Source: Desulfosarcinaceae bacterium
GTDB taxonomy: Bacteria; Desulfobacterota; Desulfobacteria; Desulfobacterales; Desulfosarcinaceae
Direction: 5' to 3'
NCBI GenBank assembly: GCA_030066015.1
Contig: JASJCL010000012.1
Coordinates: 1-64,000, forward strand
DNA length: 64,000 nt
In this document: piece after piece, positions 37,061 through 45,727 of the stretch
How the letters are laid out: every line of letters begins with the position of its first letter
Position numbering within the stretch: the first letter of the stretch is position 1
Position numbers and translations under genes: made by a program
Notes under the pieces: model-generated
What the model was told of the DNA's origin: nothing
The model's database searches: none
What the model saw: the letters and a program-made list of their open reading frames with translations, nothing else

Positions 37061-38254
37061 ATGACGCAGGCAGCCGCATTCCAAAAACGGATCAAACGGC
37101 GCGTGACCGCCCGAGAGCACACCTTCTTCGCCGTGACGGCACCTGGTGTGGAGCGTCTCTGTGCACAGGAACTCGCCCATCTGTCGGCGGCACCCGCCGC
37201 CATAGAGCCGATCGCCGGTGGGGTGCGCTTCCGCAGTCGGTTAACCACCCTTTATCTGGCCAACCGCCACCTGCGCACGGCCACCCGCATCCTCATGCGC
37301 CTGACCGAATTCAAAGCCACCCGGTTCGACCAGATCTACGCCAGGCTCAAAGACTTTCCATGGGAACTCTATCTCTACGGCGACCAGGTTTTCCATATCC
37401 ATGTCCGCACACGGCATTCACGCCTCTACCATCGGAGGGCGATCGCCGACCAGGTGGAACATTCCCTGCAAGAACGTCTGGCGGTCCACGGCGTGTCCAC
37501 ACCCGGTCCACCAATACCACAGCGCATTCACGTCCGCCTTGACCAAGATCGGGTCACGCTCTCACTGGACAGCAGCGGTGAGGCCCTTTACAAGCGTGGC
37601 TACAAAACCCAGGGCGCCCGTGCACCGCTGCGGGAAACCCTGGCCGCGGCGGTCCTGATGTGGGCCGGTTTCCAGCCCGGGCGCCCCCTGGTGGACCCCC
37701 TCTGCGGCGGCGGCACCTTCTCTATAGAGGCCGCCCTGATGACACTGGGTATCCCACCCGGCACGCGGCGCACCTTCGCCTTTGAGACCTGGCCGGCCTT
37801 CCGGCCCGGCCACTGGGACTACCTGCGGCGGACGAACGGATCCGCCGAGACGCGGCCCGACCACCCCCAAATCTTCGCTTCGGATCGCAAGCGCACGGTC
37901 TGTTTGGCCCTGCGATCCGAGTTAGAGCGAAACGGGCTGGCGACTGCGATCGCGGTGACCTGTCAAGAACTCACAACCCTGACGCCCGAGCGGCTGCCCT
38001 TGCGGTCAACCGCCCCATCCAGGGGCATCATCGTCCTCAATCCGCCCTATGGGATCCGCTTGGGCAGTCGCACCGCGGCAAAACGCGAGATCGCCGCCAT
38101 GGGCCGTCACCTGAGGGCTCACTGGAAGGGCTGGCGGGTGGCTGTCCTGCTGCCGGAAAAGGCCCTGGCACGCCATTTCGGCCGTGCCCTCACCTTGCGC
38201 CCCCTATCCCACGGCGGCCTGCGATTGACCCTGATGATCGGACAATTGCGCTAA
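37061..38254 (+). CDS. THUMP-domain class I RNA methyltransferase (RlmL/Trm-type)
   Basis: The 397-residue protein has an N-terminal ferredoxin-like/THUMP region (HIHVRTRHSRLYHRRAIADQ, RIHVRLDQDRVTLSLDSSG) and a SAM-binding methyltransferase domain (PLVDPLCGGGTFSIEAAL and the catalytic NPPYG). It matches the N-terminal half of RlmL, the 23S rRNA m2G2445 methyltransferase, and related UPF0020 enzymes. It lacks the second RlmK half. No strong ribosome-binding site is visible ahead of the ATG. Confidence 0.88.
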   Translation: MTQAAAFQKRIKRRVTAREHTFFAVTAPGVERLCAQELAHLSAAPAAIEPIAGGVRFRSRLTTLYLANRHLRTATRILMRLTEFKATRFDQIYARLKDFPWELYLYGDQVFHIHVRTRHSRLYHRRAIADQVEHSLQERLAVHGVSTPGPPIPQRIHVRLDQDRVTLSLDSSGEALYKRGYKTQGARAPLRETLAAAVLMWAGFQPGRPLVDPLCGGGTFSIEAALMTLGIPPGTRRTFAFETWPAFRPGHWDYLRRTNGSAETRPDHPQIFASDRKRTVCLALRSELERNGLATAIAVTCQELTTLTPERLPLRSTAPSRGIIVLNPPYGIRLGSRTAAKREIAAMGRHLRAHWKGWRVAVLLPEKALARHFGRALTLRPLSHGGLRLTLMIGQLR

Positions 38255-38380
38255 CCGCAATCATTTACCGCCATCTTTGCCTATGCTAAAATAGTCCGGA
38301 TGCTGAACCTGCCAGCGCAGCCGCACCCGAGCGTCCCACCCTAATCCGAATTCGGCACTCGAGCAGAGGAGGAAAAACGG

Positions 38381-39964
38381 ATGGCCTTTGACTGGAACTT
38401 CCCCTATCCATCCCAACGCATGCCTGTATTCGCGCCCAACGTCGTCGCGACCTCCCATCCTTTGGCGGCGCAGGCCGGATTGCGCATGCTTCTCAAGGGC
38501 GGCAATGCGGTGGACGCCGCTGTGGCCACGGCCATCACGTTGACCGTGGTGGAACCGACCAGCAACGGCATTGGCGGCGATGCCTTCGCCCTGGTGTGGG
38601 ACGGCAGCCAGCTGCACGGTATCAATGGCTCCGGTAGCTCGCCGGCGGCCTGGACCACCAACCACTTTCAACATCTGGACGCCATGCCCGAGTTGGGGTG
38701 GGACGCGGTCACCGTGCCGGGAGCGGTGGACACCTGGGTCCGCCTGTCGGAGCGTTTCGGAAAACTGCCCTTCCGGGAGCTCTTCGATCCAGCCATCGAC
38801 TACGCTCAAAATGGCTATTGCGTCAGCCCCATTACGGCCGTCCGCTGGCAAGAGGCCATCTCCCGTTATGCCGACTATCCCGATTTTGGCGCCACCTTCC
38901 TGGTGGGTGGCAGATCCCCAGCCGCCGGCGAGATCTTTCGCTGCCCGGCCCAGGCGCGCACCCTGGAAGCGATTGCCGTCTCCGATGGAGAGGCGTTCTA
39001 CAATGGCGCCATCGCTGAAAAGATCGTCCGATATGCCAGGGAAACCGGCGGCAGCCTCGCGATGGAAGACCTGGAACAGCACCGCTCCCAATGGGTGGCG
39101 CCGCTCACCATGGATTTTGCCGGTTGCCAGTTCCACGAGATCCCCCCCAATGGGCAAGGCTTGGTGGTCCTCATCGCCCTGGGGATTCTCGAACATTTGG
39201 AAATCAATCGCTATCCGGTGGACAGCGTGGACAGCGTCCACCTGCAGATCGAGGCCATCAAGGCGGCGTTTGCCGAAGCCCACCGCCATATCTGCGATCC
39301 CGACCATTCAACGGCAGCCTTGGACCGACTGCTCATGGATCACTACCTTCAGGAGCGGGCCGATGCCATCGATCCCTATCGGGCAACCAGCCCCTCCCCA
39401 TCCACGATCGGCGACCGGGGCACCGTCTATCTGGCCGCCGCCGGCGCCAACGGCTTGATGGTTTCCATGATCCAGTCCAACTACCTGGGCTTCGGCTCCG
39501 GTCTGGTGGTTCCTGGCACCGGTATCAGCCTCCACAACCGCGGCAATGGATTCGTCACCGATCCCGATCATCCCAACGCCGCCGGCCCCCGCAAACGCCC
39601 CTTCCACACCATAATCCCGGGCTTCGTTACCTGCGGAGACCAACCCCTGATGAGCTTTGGGGTCATGGGTGCCCACATGCAGCCCCAAGGACAGGTGCAA
39701 TTGGCGGTGCGCATGTTCTGCCATAACCAAAACCCCCAGACCGCCTGTGACGCTCCCCGCTGGTACGTGGAGCGGGATGGACAGGTGGCCCTCGAGCCCG
39801 GCTTCGACCCGGGCCTCGGCGCGGCGCTGACCGACCGGGGTCACCGGCTCATGCCGGCGACTGAGGAGCCGCTCTTCGGTGGTGCCCAAGTGATCTTCCG
39901 CCTGAAGGACGGCTACTGCGCCGCTTCGGATCCGCGTAAGGACGGATCGGCGGTGGGTTTCTAA
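38381..39964 (+). CDS. ggt: Gamma-glutamyltransferase family protein
   Basis: This 527-residue Ntn-hydrolase has conserved N-terminal motifs (VVATSHPLAAQAGLRMLLKGGNAVDAAVA, GIGGDAF) and the autocleavage site around Thr348 (DRGTVYLAAAG). The usual TTH is TVY here, with the nucleophile Thr kept. No signal peptide is seen, so it may be cytoplasmic, unlike periplasmic GGT of E. coli. Strong GAGGAGG upstream. It cleaves gamma-glutamyl bonds of glutathione or related compounds. Members of this branch are often of unknown specificity. Confidence 0.9.
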   Translation: MAFDWNFPYPSQRMPVFAPNVVATSHPLAAQAGLRMLLKGGNAVDAAVATAITLTVVEPTSNGIGGDAFALVWDGSQLHGINGSGSSPAAWTTNHFQHLDAMPELGWDAVTVPGAVDTWVRLSERFGKLPFRELFDPAIDYAQNGYCVSPITAVRWQEAISRYADYPDFGATFLVGGRSPAAGEIFRCPAQARTLEAIAVSDGEAFYNGAIAEKIVRYARETGGSLAMEDLEQHRSQWVAPLTMDFAGCQFHEIPPNGQGLVVLIALGILEHLEINRYPVDSVDSVHLQIEAIKAAFAEAHRHICDPDHSTAALDRLLMDHYLQERADAIDPYRATSPSPSTIGDRGTVYLAAAGANGLMVSMIQSNYLGFGSGLVVPGTGISLHNRGNGFVTDPDHPNAAGPRKRPFHTIIPGFVTCGDQPLMSFGVMGAHMQPQGQVQLAVRMFCHNQNPQTACDAPRWYVERDGQVALEPGFDPGLGAALTDRGHRLMPATEEPLFGGAQVIFRLKDGYCAASDPRKDGSAVGF

Positions 39965-40021
39965 GCCGCCCCAAAAAGAGAGACCCAACGATGGACAACC
40001 CAATTGGAAGAGGAGATTCGG

Positions 40022-40477
40022 ATGGACGCAAGTACCTATGATCGAATTATGCAGCAGGCGATACAGAGTGAAATCGACGCCCAGAAATTCTATGCCGACG
40101 TGGCTGCCAAAGTGGAAGATGCCACCCTCAAGGAGATGTTCACCAGCTTTGTGGATGAAGAGAGACGCCATGAGAAGATCCTGGAGGGTTTTCGCACAAA
40201 AGGCGCCGGCCACCTGCATTTCAAGGATGCGCCCGATTTCAAGGTGGCCGAAACCATCGAATCCCCCAGCCCCTCCGTGGACATGAAACCGGCCGACGCC
40301 CTGGCCCTGGCGGTGAAGAACGAAGAAGCCGCCATGAAGCACTACAGCGAACTGGCAGCCGCCTGCAGCGACCCCGAACAGGCGGCCCTCTTCGAGGAAC
40401 TGGCCACCATGGAGCGGGATCACAAGCACAAGATGGAAACCGCTTTCATGGATGTGGGCTACCCCGAGGTGTGGTAA
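40022..40477 (+). CDS. Ferritin-like diiron protein (rubrerythrin-like, no rubredoxin domain)
   Basis: The 151-residue four-helix protein has repeated Glu-x2-His type ligands (AIQSEIDAQKFY, VDEERRHEKIL, AVKNEEAAMKHY, ATMERDHKHKME), typical of erythrin or ferritin-like domains of the rubrerythrin group. It lacks the rubredoxin knuckles seen in the rubrerythrin at 20085. GAGGAG six bases upstream fixes the start at 40022. It probably binds two irons and handles peroxide or stores iron. Confidence 0.9.
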   Translation: MDASTYDRIMQQAIQSEIDAQKFYADVAAKVEDATLKEMFTSFVDEERRHEKILEGFRTKGAGHLHFKDAPDFKVAETIESPSPSVDMKPADALALAVKNEEAAMKHYSELAAACSDPEQAALFEELATMERDHKHKMETAFMDVGYPEVW

Positions 40478-40618
40478 GCTTGGCGCCGGCTTGTCGACGC
40501 GCAGCACCGTCCGCCGACATCTGCCTGGCCACGTCTTGCGCCTCACCGAACCAGCGCAGGTGATCGGCGCATGGTACCGCCGTGATGACGTCCCTTCAAA
40601 GTTACGTCACTACGTGAA

Positions 40619-40797
40619 GAGGTCTCTGCGAGATGAGGTCTCTGCGAGATGAGGTCTCTGCGAGATGAGGTCTCTGCGAGATGAGGTCTCTGCGAGATGA
40701 GGTCTCCGCGAGATGAGGTCTCCGCGAGATGAGGTCTCTGCGAGATGAGGTCTCTCCGAGATGAGGTCTCTGCGAGATTGGGTCTCTAATTGAGACC
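40619..40797 (+). repeat. Tandem array of a 16-bp hairpin unit, ten copies
   Basis: Ten head-to-tail copies of GAGGTCTCTGCGAGAT (40619-40778) are followed by a decayed copy that ends in the inverted repeat GGTCTC-TAATT-GAGACC (40781-40797). Copies 6 and 7 read CGC, and copy 9 TCC, at the three central bases. All changes fall in the loop of the internal inverted repeat TCTC-NNN-GAGA, whose stem is unchanged in all ten copies. There are no spacers, so it is not a CRISPR. It lies 114 bp upstream of the OleA-like gene. Confidence 0.95.
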
Positions 40798-40910
40798 GCC
40801 TCATGGTGAGGCCCCGAGATGAGACTTTTCCTGCCCGTCCCAAGGCAGCATCGCCCGGCATGCGGACCATTGCAGGGTCGGGTTCTTCTGAGAAAGGAAT
40901 CGAACGATTT

Positions 40911-41930
40911 ATGACGATGCCCCAGGTAGTCATCAATGCCGTGGCCTATGCCATTCCTGAGGAGATCATCACATCCGCCGAGATCGAATCCCAATTGGCC
41001 CCCACCATGGCGCGTCTGCAGATCGGCACCGGACTACTGGAAGGTCTCACCGGTATCCGCGAGCGACGCTTCTGGCCGCGCGGCACCATGCCCAGCGAGG
41101 TGGCCACCGAGGCCGCCCGCAGGGTGATCGCGAAAAGCGGTATCGATCCGGGAACCCTAGGCTGCCTCATCTCCACCTCGGTCTGCAAAGACTATATCGA
41201 GCCCTCGGTGGCCAGCCTGGTGCACGGCAACCTGGGCTTGCCCAGCACCTGCATGAACTTTGACATCGGCAACGCCTGCCTGGGGTTTTTAAATGGCATC
41301 TCCACCATCGCCCGGATGATCCGCGCCGGAGAGATCGACCACGGCATCGTCGTCGACGGGGAGGATGCGCGCACGGCGGTGGAAACCACTATCCAGCGGC
41401 TGGGCAACCCTGAAACCACCGCCGAAGCGTTCCGGGACAACTTCGCCACCCTCACCCTGGGATCCGGAGCGGTGGCCATGATCCTCAGCCGTCGGGAACT
41501 GGCGCCTGACGGGCATCTGATCAACGGAGCGGTCACCCGTGCCGCCACTGAGCACAGCCGGCTGTGTCTCGGGCAACCCGACTACATGGTGGCCGACGCC
41601 GGCAAAGTACTATTCCACGGGGTCGAGCTCGCCCACGAGACGTGGCAGGTCGCCGGGCGGACACTGCCGAACTGGTCCGATACCGAGATCGACTTGTACG
41701 TGCCCCACCAGGTCAGCCAGCGCAATATGGATGCCCTCTACAAACGGCTGGCGGTCACGGCGCCAAAATTTCACCTCAACTTCTTTACGCTGGGGAATAT
41801 TGGGCCGGCGGCCCTGCCCATCACCTTGGCACAAGCCGAGGAGGAGGGCCGAACCTTCCCCGGCGCCCACGTTGCCCTCCTGGGAATCGGCAGCGGTCTG
41901 AACTGCGCCATGATGAGTGTTTCCTGGTGA
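40911..41930 (+). CDS. OleA-like thiolase (head-to-head acyl condensation), FabH superfamily
   Basis: The 339-residue protein has the Cys-His-Asn triad Cys123 (GNACLGFLNG), His266 (VPHQVS) and Asn296 (LGNIGPAALP). It also has Glu97 in KDYIEPSVAS, the position equivalent to Glu117 of Xanthomonas OleA, which distinguishes OleA from FabH. The end ALLGIGSGLNCAM is also OleA-like. OleA condenses two fatty acyl-CoAs to a beta-keto acid in long-chain olefin and ketone synthesis. No oleB, oleC or oleD lies in the window. A KASIII (FabH-like) role remains possible. The ATG at 40911 is favoured. AAGGA is about 12 bases upstream, and ATG 40917 is an alternative. Confidence 0.82.
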   Translation: MTMPQVVINAVAYAIPEEIITSAEIESQLAPTMARLQIGTGLLEGLTGIRERRFWPRGTMPSEVATEAARRVIAKSGIDPGTLGCLISTSVCKDYIEPSVASLVHGNLGLPSTCMNFDIGNACLGFLNGISTIARMIRAGEIDHGIVVDGEDARTAVETTIQRLGNPETTAEAFRDNFATLTLGSGAVAMILSRRELAPDGHLINGAVTRAATEHSRLCLGQPDYMVADAGKVLFHGVELAHETWQVAGRTLPNWSDTEIDLYVPHQVSQRNMDALYKRLAVTAPKFHLNFFTLGNIGPAALPITLAQAEEEGRTFPGAHVALLGIGSGLNCAMMSVSW

Positions 41931-42024
41931 GCGCCATCCCGAGCGACAGGTTTACAACGCAGCGAGAGGCCCCAGCCCAGTGCGGCCTCAATCGAGCGAC
42001 GATTTCGCGCAGCAATGAGGTTCC

Positions 42025-43800
42025 ATGAAAGCGGTCAGCCATAGATCAGCGACAGAACGCCACCACCGCGGGGATGATGCCGGCACCTGCGAACCCGGCC
42101 ACCCCGACGCCCACGAACGGGGAGCCCGCATCCTACTGGCCGGCTTCAGGGCCTACAGCTGCCGCTTCGCACGTCTCACCGCCCGCGCCCGCCGGCATTT
42201 CCTCGCCCAGGACGCCGAGGGGATGAAGCGTGACTACCTCGAGCGCCTCGACCTATATGGCACCATGGTCGGACGGATGGCCGGGGTACTGAACCGTTGG
42301 ATGGGCAGCGCTAAAAACGGTTGCGCAGATTGGCAGGCGATCAAAGAGCGCTATGCCGCAGCCGTCGCGACCTACCCCGATCGAGAGATCGCCGAAACCT
42401 TTTTCAATTCCATTACCCGGCGCCGCTACCCCATTGTGGGCGTTGCGCCGACCATGGAGTTCATCGACACTTCCGAGCCGACGGAAGCCGGCCCTTTGGC
42501 GCCCATCCATCAGGTGGTCCTCTCTGCCAGGGCCGTGGCTGGGGTGGACAGCCTGCTGGCCGCTTTTCAACTTCACGCGACCCCAGCAGACCGGCAACGG
42601 GACGCCGAGCGGATTGTGGCGATGCTGACGAAGGGCGGTCCCTCGGATTTGCTGGCCGGTGCGCGTATCGAGATGATGGCCGAACCCTTTTTCCGCGACC
42701 TGGGCGCCTATCTCGTGGGGCGGATGCGCAAACCGGGTCAAATCGCGCGCCCGCTGATACTGGCCTTGCGCTGCCGCAAGGGCATTCCCTACGTGGACGC
42801 CCTTCTCCAGCGGGAGAATCAGGTCCGTATTCTCTTCAGCTACACCCGATCCCATTTCTTCGTGAAAACCCACTCTCCCAGCGCTCTGGTGCGTTTCATC
42901 AGAACCCTGATGCCCCGCAAGCGATTGGCCGAGTTGTATATCGCTCTGGGCTACCACAAGCATGGTAAGACCGAAATCTACCGTGAACTCAGCGCCCACC
43001 TGGCGGTCTGCGGGGCCGAACAATTTGACTTTTCTCCCGGCCAACGCGGAATGGTCATGATCGCGTTCAACATGCCCAGCGACGATCAGGTTTACAAGGT
43101 GATCCGCGACCGCTTCGACCGCCCCAAGAGCACCACCCGCACCGAGGTGATGGGAAAGTACGACTACGTCTTCAAACACGACCGTGCCGGTCGCCTGGTG
43201 GACGTCCAGACCTTTGAAGGTCTCACGGTGGATGCCTGCTGCTTCAGCGCGGCGCTGCTGGCCGAATTTGAGACGGAAGCCACGGCCGCGGTTGCCTTCG
43301 CAGGCGATCAAGTCGTGCTGAAACACGTTTACGTGGAGCGACGCGTCACACCGCTGGATCTGTTCATTCGACATCAGCCCGATGCGGCCGCAGCCGCCAT
43401 CGATGATTATGGCCGGGCCATCAAAGACCTGGCCCGGATCAATGTCTTCCCCGGCGACATGCTGCTGAAAAACTTCGGCGTCACCCGATTGGGCAGGGTC
43501 GTTTTCTACGACTACGATGAACTCTGCCCGCTCACCGACTGCCGCTTCCGCCGCTTGCCGCCCCCCAACGACGATCTGCAGGCCTTCTCCGCCGAGCCGT
43601 GGTTCATGGTGGAGGAGCAGGATGTCTTTCCGGAAGAGTTTCGTTTCTTCCTGGGAATGCCAACGGAGATCAAGGCCCACTTCCTGGAACGCCACGCCGA
43701 TCTGCTCTCCCCAGCTTTCTGGCGCGAAACCCAGGACCGAATTCTCGCCGGCGAGTGGATCCACATTGCGCCCTATAACAGTGATGGCCGCCTCGAATGA
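42025..43800 (+). CDS. aceK: Isocitrate dehydrogenase kinase/phosphatase
   Basis: The 591-residue protein (E. coli AceK is 578) has an N-terminal regulatory region and a C-terminal kinase fold with the catalytic block FPGDMLLKNFGV and metal-binding Asp in VVFYDYDE. AceK phosphorylates and dephosphorylates isocitrate dehydrogenase and so partitions isocitrate between the TCA cycle and the glyoxylate shunt. It precedes malate synthase and isocitrate lyase, the reverse of the E. coli aceBAK order. GAGG upstream supports the ATG. Confidence 0.95.
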   Translation: MKAVSHRSATERHHRGDDAGTCEPGHPDAHERGARILLAGFRAYSCRFARLTARARRHFLAQDAEGMKRDYLERLDLYGTMVGRMAGVLNRWMGSAKNGCADWQAIKERYAAAVATYPDREIAETFFNSITRRRYPIVGVAPTMEFIDTSEPTEAGPLAPIHQVVLSARAVAGVDSLLAAFQLHATPADRQRDAERIVAMLTKGGPSDLLAGARIEMMAEPFFRDLGAYLVGRMRKPGQIARPLILALRCRKGIPYVDALLQRENQVRILFSYTRSHFFVKTHSPSALVRFIRTLMPRKRLAELYIALGYHKHGKTEIYRELSAHLAVCGAEQFDFSPGQRGMVMIAFNMPSDDQVYKVIRDRFDRPKSTTRTEVMGKYDYVFKHDRAGRLVDVQTFEGLTVDACCFSAALLAEFETEATAAVAFAGDQVVLKHVYVERRVTPLDLFIRHQPDAAAAAIDDYGRAIKDLARINVFPGDMLLKNFGVTRLGRVVFYDYDELCPLTDCRFRRLPPPNDDLQAFSAEPWFMVEEQDVFPEEFRFFLGMPTEIKAHFLERHADLLSPAFWRETQDRILAGEWIHIAPYNSDGRLE

Positions 43801-44089
43801 CCCTTGGTCGCGGCAGTGCCCGATACCGCCTGGCTTGCCAACCCAAGGGGAGATGATTACTCTTGCATCTGTCCACAAGCGACCCGTTCCGCTTACCCCC
43901 CGCGAGGGAACGCGCTTACTCCCACATGCCAGATTGTCCTCTCCGCGGGCATAGATCCAAGCGAACCACCCCTTGCGATACGCGCCCGTCAGCGGGCATC
44001 AGCGCTACGATCCACCTATGCCGCGGCCTCACCGATTCGGATCGCGTCAGGCAGGCGACGACCGAATAAAAATGAAGGAGGTGCTCTCA

Positions 44090-45682
44090 ATGACGGCTCT
44101 ACCAGAAGGTGTTGTGATAACGGCCCCCCTACCGACAGCTTTCCAGGAGATTCTCACGACGGATGCCCTCGCGTTGCTAGCGGATCTGGCGCGTCGTTTC
44201 GACGGGCGTCGCCGGGAGCTTCTGGCGCGTCGCCAAGCCGTCCAGGCCCGCATCGACGCCGGCGAGATGCCCGACTTCCTGCCTGCCACTGCCGAGATTC
44301 GCAGCGGGGACTGGCGGGTAGCCCCGGTGCCGGACGACCTTCAGGACCGACGGGTGGAGATTACGGGCCCGGTGGACCGCAAGATGGTGATCAACGCCCT
44401 CAATTCGGGCGCGTCAACCTACATGGCCGATTTCGAGGATTCCCACGCTCCCACATGGGAAGCCACCGTCCAGGGTCAGATCAATCTGCGCGACGCTGTC
44501 CGGGGCGACATCAGCCTGACCACAGCGGCCGGCAAACACTACCAGCTGGCGGATAAAACCGCTGTCCTCATCGCCCGCCCGCGCGGCTGGCACTTGGTGG
44601 AGAAACATCTCCTGGTGGACGGCGAACCGGTGTCGGCCAGCCTCTTCGACTTCGGCCTCTACCTTTTCCATAACGCTCGCTCCCTAATGGCGAAGGGCAG
44701 CGGGCCCTACTTTTACCTGCCCAAGATGGAAAGCCACCTCGAGGCCCGTCTGTGGAACGAGGTCTTCGTTCGTGCCCAGGACCTCATGGGCCTGCCCCAA
44801 GGCACCATCAAAGCAACGGTCCTCATCGAGACGATTCTGGCCGCTTTTGAAACAGAGGAGATTCTCTTCGAGCTGCGTGAGCACATGGCCGGCCTCAATT
44901 GCGGCCGCTGGGACTATATCTTCAGTTTCATCAAGCGCTTTCGCAACGTCCCCGGCTACATCTTCCCGGACCGTGCCCAGATCACCATGACCAGCCCCTG
45001 TATGCGTGCCTACGCGCTGCGCGTGATCCAGACATGCCACCGCCGGGGGGCTCACGCCATCGGCGGCATGGCGGCCCAAATCCCCATCAAGGAGGATCCG
45101 GAGCGCAATCGGATCGCCTTGGACAAGGTCAGGGAAGACAAGACCCGTGAGGCCCGGGACGGTCACGACGGCACGTGGGTAGCCCACCCCGGATTGGTGG
45201 CCATCGCCCGGGATGAGTTCGACAAGGTGATGCCGACGGCCAACCAGGTCGACCGTCTGCGGGATGACGTGGTGATCAACGCCGCCGATCTCTTGGAGTG
45301 CCCGCAAGGCACCATCACCGATGGCGGGTTGCGCACCAATATTAGTGTCGGCATCCAGTACATGGCCCACTGGTTGAGCGGCAACGGCTGCGTCCCGCTC
45401 TACCACCTTATGGAGGACGCCGCCACGGCGGAGATCTCGCGAACCCAGGTGTGGCAGTGGGTCCACCACCCCGAGGGCGCATTGGAGGACGGCCGTGAGA
45501 TCACGATGGAATTGGTTCGAGAGGTGATGGCCGAAGAGTTGACGAAGATCAAAGCCGCTGTTGGCCCAGACGCTTTCGACCGGGGGAACTTCCCGGCAGC
45601 CGGCCGTCTTTTCGAGGAGATCATCGCCGACGACGAGTTGGCCGAATTCCTCACCCTGCAAGCTTATGAACAATTGGACTGA
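44090..45682 (+). CDS. aceB: Malate synthase A
   Basis: The 530-residue enzyme matches the malate synthase signature (REHMAGLNCGRWDYIF), with MADFEDSHAPTW and ARPRGWHL active-site blocks. It condenses glyoxylate and acetyl-CoA to malate in the glyoxylate bypass. The ATG at 44090 has AGGAGG eight bases upstream, so longer starts at 43973 or 44072 are rejected. It is part of the aceK-aceB-aceA group. Confidence 0.97.
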   Translation: MTALPEGVVITAPLPTAFQEILTTDALALLADLARRFDGRRRELLARRQAVQARIDAGEMPDFLPATAEIRSGDWRVAPVPDDLQDRRVEITGPVDRKMVINALNSGASTYMADFEDSHAPTWEATVQGQINLRDAVRGDISLTTAAGKHYQLADKTAVLIARPRGWHLVEKHLLVDGEPVSASLFDFGLYLFHNARSLMAKGSGPYFYLPKMESHLEARLWNEVFVRAQDLMGLPQGTIKATVLIETILAAFETEEILFELREHMAGLNCGRWDYIFSFIKRFRNVPGYIFPDRAQITMTSPCMRAYALRVIQTCHRRGAHAIGGMAAQIPIKEDPERNRIALDKVREDKTREARDGHDGTWVAHPGLVAIARDEFDKVMPTANQVDRLRDDVVINAADLLECPQGTITDGGLRTNISVGIQYMAHWLSGNGCVPLYHLMEDAATAEISRTQVWQWVHHPEGALEDGREITMELVREVMAEELTKIKAAVGPDAFDRGNFPAAGRLFEEIIADDELAEFLTLQAYEQLD

Positions 45683-45727
45683 GGGGGGGCGACCGCCGGC
45701 CGCCTTTCCGGAAAGGATGGGGTTACC

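Noticed and set aside
38261-40546. Two long minus-strand open frames opposite ggt and the ferritin-like gene
   Set aside because: They mirror well-supported plus-strand genes in a GC-rich context.
40619-40797. Possible CRISPR array
   Set aside because: The units abut without spacers and no cas genes are present. It is a simple tandem repeat with hairpin units.
40602-40994. Possible repeat protein encoded on the minus strand across the 16-bp array
   Set aside because: The frame exists only because a 16-bp repeat reads open in several frames. It has no ribosome-binding site or plausible protein fold.
42253-43878. Long minus-strand open frame opposite aceK
   Set aside because: It is entirely covered by aceK and lacks a start signal or domain.
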